Shown here: in pieces, positions 59,486-64,000 of the stretch
How the letters are laid out: each line of letters opens with the position of its first letter
Numbering within the stretch: the stretch's first letter is position 1
Assembly (NCBI RefSeq): GCF_048388525.1
Contig: NZ_DBGCTQ010000035.1
Coordinates: 22,369-86,368, forward strand
Origin: BQOK01 sp048388525
GTDB lineage: Bacteria > Bacillota > Clostridia > Oscillospirales > Ruminococcaceae
Reading direction: 5' to 3'
DNA: 64,000 bases
Notes under the pieces: model-generated
What the model saw: only the letters and a program-made list of their open reading frames with translations
Told to the model about the DNA's origin: nothing
Databases searched by the model: none
Translations under genes and position numbers: made by a program

Positions 59486-60343
59486 ATGGCAATGCAGTGC
59501 ACACAGCACAGTTTGAGCGGCGGGATGCTTACGGAATACGAGAGCCACCTGTGGGAGCGGGAGTGCCGCCCCGCCACGGTGGAAAAATACCTGCGGGATG
59601 TAAAACACTTTTTGGAGTTCCTGCCTTGGGGAAAAGAGGTCACCAAGCAGGATGTGCTGGCCTACAAGCAAGCGCTGAGCGCCCGCTATGCGCCGGCCAG
59701 CACAAATTCCATGCTCACCGCCCTGAACGATTTTTTGGACTGGGTGGGCTGGAGCGAATGCAGGGTGAAGCTGCTGAAAATCCAAAGAAGCCTGTTTTGC
59801 AGCGGGAACAGGGAACTCACCCGCGCCGAATACAACCGCCTGGTAAGCGCGGCCAGGCACAAGGGCAATGCGCGGCTGGACCTGCTGATGCAGACCATCT
59901 GCAGCACCGGCATCCGCATTGGGGAGCTGCGCTTCATCACGGCAGAAGCGGTGAACAGCGGGGTGGCCGAGGTGTGCTGCAAGGGCAAAACGCGGCCGGT
60001 GCTGCTGTGCCGGGAGCTGCAAAAGAAGCTTTTAAAATACTGCGCCCGGCAGGGCATCGCCCAGGGACCGGTATTTGTGACCAAAAACGGCACGCCGCTG
60101 GACCGCGCCAACATCTGGCGCGACATGAAGCGGCTGTGCGCCGAAGCAGGGGTGGACAAAAAGAAGGTGTTCCCGCACAACCTGCGCCACCTGTTCGCGC
60201 GGACCTTTTATAACCTGGAAAAGGACATTGTGCGGCTGGCGGATATTTTGGGGCACAGCAGCGTGGAGACCAGCCGTATTTACACCATGAGCAGCGGGCA
60301 GGAGCATCAGCGCCAGCTGGCCGCACTGCATCTGATTTTATAA
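59486..60343 (+). CDS. tyrosine recombinase/integrase (XerC/D-like)
   Basis: 285 residues from ATG 59486 behind AGAAGGAG. An N-terminal core-binding SAM-like domain (MLTEYESHLWERECRPATVE) leads to the catalytic domain with Arg 144 in STGIRIGELRFIT, Lys in CCKGKTRPVLL, His 231 and Arg 234 in HNLRHLFARTFY, His 257 in LGHSSVETSRIY and nucleophile Tyr 266. All catalytic residues are present. It lies 45 bases from a pair of inverted 26-bp sites flanking a promoter, so it is probably the dedicated DNA invertase of that switch. A chromosome-dimer role is less likely given this context. Confidence 0.88.
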   Translation: MAMQCTQHSLSGGMLTEYESHLWERECRPATVEKYLRDVKHFLEFLPWGKEVTKQDVLAYKQALSARYAPASTNSMLTALNDFLDWVGWSECRVKLLKIQRSLFCSGNRELTRAEYNRLVSAARHKGNARLDLLMQTICSTGIRIGELRFITAEAVNSGVAEVCCKGKTRPVLLCRELQKKLLKYCARQGIAQGPVFVTKNGTPLDRANIWRDMKRLCAEAGVDKKKVFPHNLRHLFARTFYNLEKDIVRLADILGHSSVETSRIYTMSSGQEHQRQLAALHLIL

Positions 60344-60387
60344 AAAGAGAAAAAACGCCCCGCGCGGGGGCGAGCACATAAAAAAAG

Positions 60388-60413
60388 GACGACATAATTA
60401 ACATTATGTCGTC
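60388..60413. repeat. recombination-site-like inverted repeat, left copy
   Basis: A 26-bp element with 10-bp inverted arms GACGACATAA and TTATGTCGTC around a TTAACA centre. It is the exact reverse complement of 60735-60760. GGCCATCTT follows it immediately, as it does the right copy. Confidence 0.9.
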
Positions 60414-60520
60414 GGCCATCTTCCATCCGGGGCTGTGCGCCCGCCTTCGGCCCAATATTCAGGGCCGAAAAAAAGCGGCGGCCCTGTTTTGTCATATCCA
60501 TGGGGCGAAAAAAGCCCCGC

Positions 60521-60560
60521 TGCGGTGGCCCGAAGGCGGGCCGCTGCAATTTTTTTTTTG
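60521..60560 (+). terminator. terminator inside the invertible segment
   Basis: GCGG-GGCCCG pairs with CGGGCC-GC around AAGG and is followed by ten Ts. It blocks read-through from the recombinase side when in this orientation. Confidence 0.65.
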
Positions 60561-60672
60561 CAATTTTGCGGTCGCCCGGCGCAAAAAGGCTCAAAGCAGG
60601 CGAAGATTACCGCACGGCAAACACTACCCGCATGAAACGCCGCATCGTTCACGCCGGCCTTTGTAAATCTTG

Positions 60673-60701
60673 TTGTTTTTTGTATTTTTTTGTGGTAAAA
60701 T
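60673..60701 (+). promoter_or_regulatory. promoter inside the invertible segment, facing the lectin/VWA gene
   Basis: TTGTTT at 60673-60678, 17-base spacer, TAAAAT at 60696-60701, about 105 bases before the surface protein start. T-rich spacer. In the sequenced orientation the gene is ON. Confidence 0.6.
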
Positions 60702-60734
60702 GAATTTCAATAAATGTATCCGGTCTGCACTCAC

Positions 60735-60760
60735 GACGACATAATGTTAATTATGTCGTC
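60735..60760. repeat. recombination-site-like inverted repeat, right copy
   Basis: The same 10-bp arms as the left copy around a TGTTAA centre, which is the reverse complement of the left centre. It lies 45 bases before the surface protein start codon. A 16-codon open frame begins at an ATG inside it (60753) and ends two bases before that start codon. Confidence 0.9.
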
Positions 60761-60805
60761 GGCCATCTTTGTTGTGCGGCGGAGCAGGATGTGGAGGGAT
60801 TGAAG

Positions 60806-63800
60806 ATGGGCTTTCACAAAAGAAGGCTTCAAAAACTGTTGTGCACGGTGATCGGCGCAGCCTTTTTGATGCAAGGCGCGGGCGCCCCGGTGCTGGCGGC
60901 CGGCGCAGGCCCGCTGCTGCCGCAGGCGTCTGTTTCCCGCGGGAGCGTGGGACCCGAGGCGATCACCATGGACGCCGCCCCCGGTGAGGCGCCCCAGGCC
61001 ACCCCCGGGACGGAGCCAGGCGCCACGCCGGAGCCGGGCACCACGCCGGAGCCGGGTGCTACCCCGGAGCCGGGTGCTACCCCGGAGCCGGGTGCTACCC
61101 CGGAGCCGGGCGCTACCCCGGAGCCGGGTGCCACCCCGGAGCCGGGCGCTACCCCGGAGCCGGGTGCCACCCCGGAGCCGAGTGCTTCGCCGGAGCCGGG
61201 CCCCGACCCGGATGGGCAGGAGGAAAACAGCTTGCAGGAGCCCCGGGCCGCGCTGGCCGCCGCCGTGGACTCGCTGGCCAGCGCCCGGGCCGCCACCGAT
61301 ACCAACCGTCTGGGCGACCTGTTTCAGGCGGAGCCCTATACCGACCGCACTTATCTGCACAAAAACGGGCAGGTCCTGGACGGCAACAACCCCCTCCTGA
61401 CAGCGGCCACGCCGCTGGGCCCCGGAAAGGTGGGCTTTCAGGGAGTGAACGGGTATGCCTCGATCCTGGCGGCGCCCATGTCGATTGAGGGCAATACCAT
61501 CACCCTGACCAGCCCGGAATACACGTATAACCCGTTTTATCTGCGCGGGGGCGCCCAGCCCACCGACAAGGTGGCGATCACCTCTGAGATCACGCGCACC
61601 GTGGGAGCGTTCGACAACCGGCCGGTGGTGCTGAACCTGGGCGGCCGGGAGGTACCGGTGGACGCCCAGGGCCAGCCCGAATACGGCTTTTTGGTGGAAT
61701 TGAACGCAAAGAGCATTACAGACGGATTTATTACCCAGGTGGGCACGGTGCTGCACGAGACGGAGGGCAGGCTGGAACCGGTGGAGCGCGGCGGGCCGCA
61801 GGAGCTGCAGGCGGGCGACTGGATCTATGTGGACGGCAGTTACGCCAACATGCAGGCGGGCGTGCTTACCAGTACCACCAGGATCAACCTGAAACGCTCG
61901 TGGGAGCTGGACCAAAACATGCAGCTTGCGGCCGCGCCGGACGGGAACGCGATTGTGCTGCACAACGACCCCCGCCCCTCGGATCAGGTGCACGGCGCCC
62001 AGGAGGGGCAGTACCTGGGCATCTACCCGGGCGGTACCGAGGCGGGCATCCAGAACGGCCTGGCGCTGGAACTGGACAACTCCAACAACAAGGGCATCGA
62101 CCCTAAATTCGCAGGGCCGGACCGGGATTATTACAACAACAACGTGCACGCGGCGCTGCACCCCACCGGGCGGCTGGACGCGCAGAACAAAAACATCCTG
62201 CTGAGCTCGGAGAACACAGCGCAAGAGGATACATATTGGGCCCTGGGCACCCTGCCCGAAGCGCTGGTGGGGGGCAGCGTTGCGAACCCCGCTTATACGC
62301 GGGTGAAAATGACCTGGTATGCGGCGGGCGATCAGTCCCAGCCGGCGTGGCTGTGGTCCTACACTTCGGGCAGTGCCGGAGCGCACGCCTGGAGCCAGCA
62401 ATGGGAGGACGAGCAGCGGGCGGCGGGCAGCCTGGAAGACTTTGCCTGGCCGGAGGACGCTGAGAATCTGCAGCCCAGCGGCCTGTACCACCTGGTGGTG
62501 GAACTGTACGCCGCCGAGAACCGAAACGGCATCTCGGACATCAGCGACGCCGTGTGGAAGGGGCAGCCGACCAAGGTGATGCGCCTCACCCTCACCGAGG
62601 GCGAGGTGGTGGATCTGTTCACCAACGACTACCGGGTGGGCGCGGGCGCGCCTCCCACGGCCACGGACTGGGACTGGACGGCGCGCCTGTCTTACGCCTG
62701 CGCCACCAACTACACGGCGGCGGTCCCCGGCACCGAGAGGGGCGACGGTCACATTGACACCCTCACCACCACCACACCCAAGTTCCCGGCGTATCGCTTT
62801 AACGCGGGCGCCACCACCACCACCTTTACCAGCTTTGCCTATATGGGCTTCAAGCCGCAGGCGGGCATTCAGACGGCGCAGGTGGAGGGCAGCGAGCAGA
62901 TACGGCCGGTGAGCCAGGGAGAGACCGTGACCTTTACCTACACGGTGCGCAACCGGCGGCTCACCAAGGCGACCAACGAGGTATCCGTGGCCTCGCTGCT
63001 CAAGCTGCCGGAGGAGTTTTTTCAGAACTTTGACCGCGGCAGCGTGCGGGTGACCAGCATACGCCAGCACGACCCGGCAAAGCCCACAGAGGACGGCGAC
63101 GACGAGATCCTGGCGCAGGTGAACGCCCTGAACGGCGGAGACGCTTCGGCCGCCCTGCGCAGCGACCAGGGGCTGATATTTGAACTGGTGGGCAACCCCA
63201 TGACCTTTACCATTACCGCACAGGCAAAGGACACCCTGGGCCAGCCCTGGGGCCCCGACAGCGACCCGGCGGTGCTGGCGGTCAAGGTGGAGGAAAAGGA
63301 CAAGCTGCTGGGCGACGACAGCGGTTCGGTGACCGTGCACGCGGGCGTGGATACGGTGGACATCACCGTGGACCCCTGGGACTACCTGAAAACGGAAAAA
63401 TACATCAGCCGGATCAGCGGCGAGGGCCGCACCTTTGACTGCACCATCCGCGCCAAGCTGCCGGAGTTTTTGCCGGACGAGGTGGTGCAAAAGGCTTTTG
63501 GAAAGGTGCGGGCGGAGCATTACGACGCGGTGCTGGTGATCGACAACCGCAGCCCCTCGGAGATGGAGCGGAGCGCGGCGGGCGCAAAGGAGTACCTGCG
63601 GGCGCTGCAGGAGAGAATCCACTCTTACGAGGACAACCCGGAGGTGTTCCAAAAGATCAGCCAGACCCGGGTGGGCATTGTGACCTACGGCGGCGACGTT
63701 GCGGTGCCGCTCACGCCTTTTCACAACCCTGGCGGCGGGTGCGCCGAACCGTTTATCGACGCACTGAACGACATCCTGCAGGGCAGCTACCCCAGCATGC

Positions 63801-64000
63801 TGGGCTCGGATGCCCAGGATGCGGACTACCGGGCCAAGTTCTCGATCCCCGCGAACCCGGAGCGGTACAGAAACCCGGTGGACACCAGCGCCTGCGGCGG
63901 CTTTGCGGTGGGCAACCACCTGCTGGCCATGCAGATGGGGTTGGACAGCCCGCTGGAGAGGCAGACCACCGGCTCCGGCAAGCCGGACGGGCTGACTTAC
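60806..64000 (+). CDS. large secreted surface protein: PEPGAT repeats, L-type lectin-like domain, VWA-like domain (partial, runs off the window)
   Basis: 1065 codons, open to the window end. The start is ATG 60806 behind GGAGGG. A signal peptide (KLLCTVIGAAFLMQGAGAPVLAA) is followed by PEPGAT repeats at residues 69-134. An L-type lectin-like domain lies at about residues 350-460: GNAIVLHNDPRP, GQYLGIYPGG, IQNGLALELDNSNNKGID and VHAALHPTG match the carbohydrate-binding core. DUF11-like beta domains follow (QGETVTFTYTVRNRRLTKA). From about residue 905 a VWA-like domain begins at YDAVLVIDNRSPSEMERS, with a MIDAS motif (DxxSxS) that is imperfect here. Most likely an adhesin; the wall anchor would lie beyond the window. 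Confidence 0.8.
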   Translation, partial: MGFHKRRLQKLLCTVIGAAFLMQGAGAPVLAAGAGPLLPQASVSRGSVGPEAITMDAAPGEAPQATPGTEPGATPEPGTTPEPGATPEPGATPEPGATPEPGATPEPGATPEPGATPEPGATPEPSASPEPGPDPDGQEENSLQEPRAALAAAVDSLASARAATDTNRLGDLFQAEPYTDRTYLHKNGQVLDGNNPLLTAATPLGPGKVGFQGVNGYASILAAPMSIEGNTITLTSPEYTYNPFYLRGGAQPTDKVAITSEITRTVGAFDNRPVVLNLGGREVPVDAQGQPEYGFLVELNAKSITDGFITQVGTVLHETEGRLEPVERGGPQELQAGDWIYVDGSYANMQAGVLTSTTRINLKRSWELDQNMQLAAAPDGNAIVLHNDPRPSDQVHGAQEGQYLGIYPGGTEAGIQNGLALELDNSNNKGIDPKFAGPDRDYYNNNVHAALHPTGRLDAQNKNILLSSENTAQEDTYWALGTLPEALVGGSVANPAYTRVKMTWYAAGDQSQPAWLWSYTSGSAGAHAWSQQWEDEQRAAGSLEDFAWPEDAENLQPSGLYHLVVELYAAENRNGISDISDAVWKGQPTKVMRLTLTEGEVVDLFTNDYRVGAGAPPTATDWDWTARLSYACATNYTAAVPGTERGDGHIDTLTTTTPKFPAYRFNAGATTTTFTSFAYMGFKPQAGIQTAQVEGSEQIRPVSQGETVTFTYTVRNRRLTKATNEVSVASLLKLPEEFFQNFDRGSVRVTSIRQHDPAKPTEDGDDEILAQVNALNGGDASAALRSDQGLIFELVGNPMTFTITAQAKDTLGQPWGPDSDPAVLAVKVEEKDKLLGDDSGSVTVHAGVDTVDITVDPWDYLKTEKYISRISGEGRTFDCTIRAKLPEFLPDEVVQKAFGKVRAEHYDAVLVIDNRSPSEMERSAAGAKEYLRALQERIHSYEDNPEVFQKISQTRVGIVTYGGDVAVPLTPFHNPGGGCAEPFIDALNDILQGSYPSMLGSDAQDADYRAKFSIPANPERYRNPVDTSACGGFAVGNHLLAMQMGLDSPLERQTTGSGKPDGLTY
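61010..61207 (+). repeat. 18-bp tandem repeat encoding PEPGAT
   Basis: Eleven 18-bp units: TEPGAT, PEPGTT, seven PEPGAT, PEPSAS and PEPGPD. Unit consensus CCGGAGCCGGGTGCTACC. It makes a stiff Pro-rich spacer after the signal peptide. Copy number may vary by slippage. Confidence 0.9.

Larger units (their letters stand above)
60414..60734. promoter_or_regulatory. predicted invertible promoter segment
   Basis: About 320 bases between two inverted recombination-like sites. It holds a terminator on the + strand (60521-60560) and then a promoter facing the large surface protein gene (60673-60701). Open frames starting in the left repeat (60406-60666) are not supported as genes. In the opposite orientation the promoter would fire towards the recombinase gene. 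Confidence 0.75.

Noticed and set aside
59486..60343. Recombinase as XerD acting on a dif site or as a prophage integrase
   Set aside because: No phage genes are near, and the adjacent paired inverted sites around a promoter explain its presence better as an invertase.
60406..60666. 86-codon open frame inside the invertible segment
   Set aside because: It starts inside the recombination site without a ribosome site, crosses the terminator and has no recognisable features.
61010..61207. Regular repeats as a CRISPR array
   Set aside because: Units are 18 bp, contiguous, without spacers, and in frame in a coding region.
60731..63919. 1062-codon open frame antisense to the surface protein, with a Gly/Ser/Arg-rich repeat
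   Set aside because: The repeat is the reverse complement of the PEPGAT repeat. The + strand frame has a signal peptide, ribosome site and lectin motifs.

Overview
The window looks like chromosome from a GC-rich, gut-type Gram-positive Clostridia member, most like the Oscillospiraceae/Ruminococcaceae (Faecalibacterium/Subdoligranulum-type). The evidence is the gene content (mreBCD-PBP2-minD, DUF4321 next to maf, GlpP antiterminator, a NifU-like/GGGtGRT pair, an SBP-type sugar ABC system), strong AGGAGG ribosome sites, frequent ATGA gene overlaps and strongly GC-biased third positions that create long antisense shadow ORFs. No rRNA, tRNA, CRISPR array or insertion sequence was seen.

Layout. 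0.2-10 kb: cell division and shape (zapA, U32 peptidase, dut, DUF4321, maf, mreB, mreC, mreD, PBP2, a MinD-like ATPase, mgsA). 10.3-17 kb: nadE, azlCD, a TasA-like protein without signal peptide, small membrane proteins and aspS. 17-19 kb: a ribbon-helix-helix gene and divergent small ORF, a structured non-coding block, and an XRE regulator with its membrane partner. 19.2-24.4 kb: an MFS transporter with a terminator in its leader, a TIM-barrel sugar-phosphate isomerase, and a LicA-like kinase with a BCCT transporter. 24.5-33.8 kb: a MarR-GlpP operon, an alpha/beta hydrolase membrane protein, and a glycerol operon (EEP-family phosphodiesterase, two FAD dehydrogenase subunits, DUF1667, glpK). 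Both long transcripts here carry terminators in their 5' leaders, which fits GlpP-type antitermination.

34.2-45.6 kb is a foreign-looking, partly AT-rich island holding a radical-SAM RiPP system. It has a 50-residue Cys-containing precursor, a SPASM maturase of the Cys-rich peptide (CcpM) type, a TIGR04066-like protein, an acyl-carrier-related protein without the carrier serine, a subtilisin-like protease and an ABC exporter. A sugar-type ABC set (solute-binding protein and two permeases, no ATPase), two extra membrane proteins and a divergent ECF sigma factor are interleaved with it. The precursor gene lies between perfect 18-bp inverted repeats.

45.6-59.3 kb returns to core genes: nrdB, nrdA with NrdR-like boxes, an Fe-ADH, a MarR/FUSC exporter pair, a glucosaminidase, hisS, an OFA-type MFS, an HPr-like protein and the NifU-like/GGGtGRT pair. 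59.5-64 kb holds what appears to be a phase-variation locus: a tyrosine recombinase, then a promoter-bearing segment of about 320 bp between two 26-bp sites that are exact reverse complements, then a large secreted protein (L-type lectin-like domain, VWA-like domain, PEPGAT repeats) that runs off the window. The invertible promoter and the RiPP island are the two most interesting finds.
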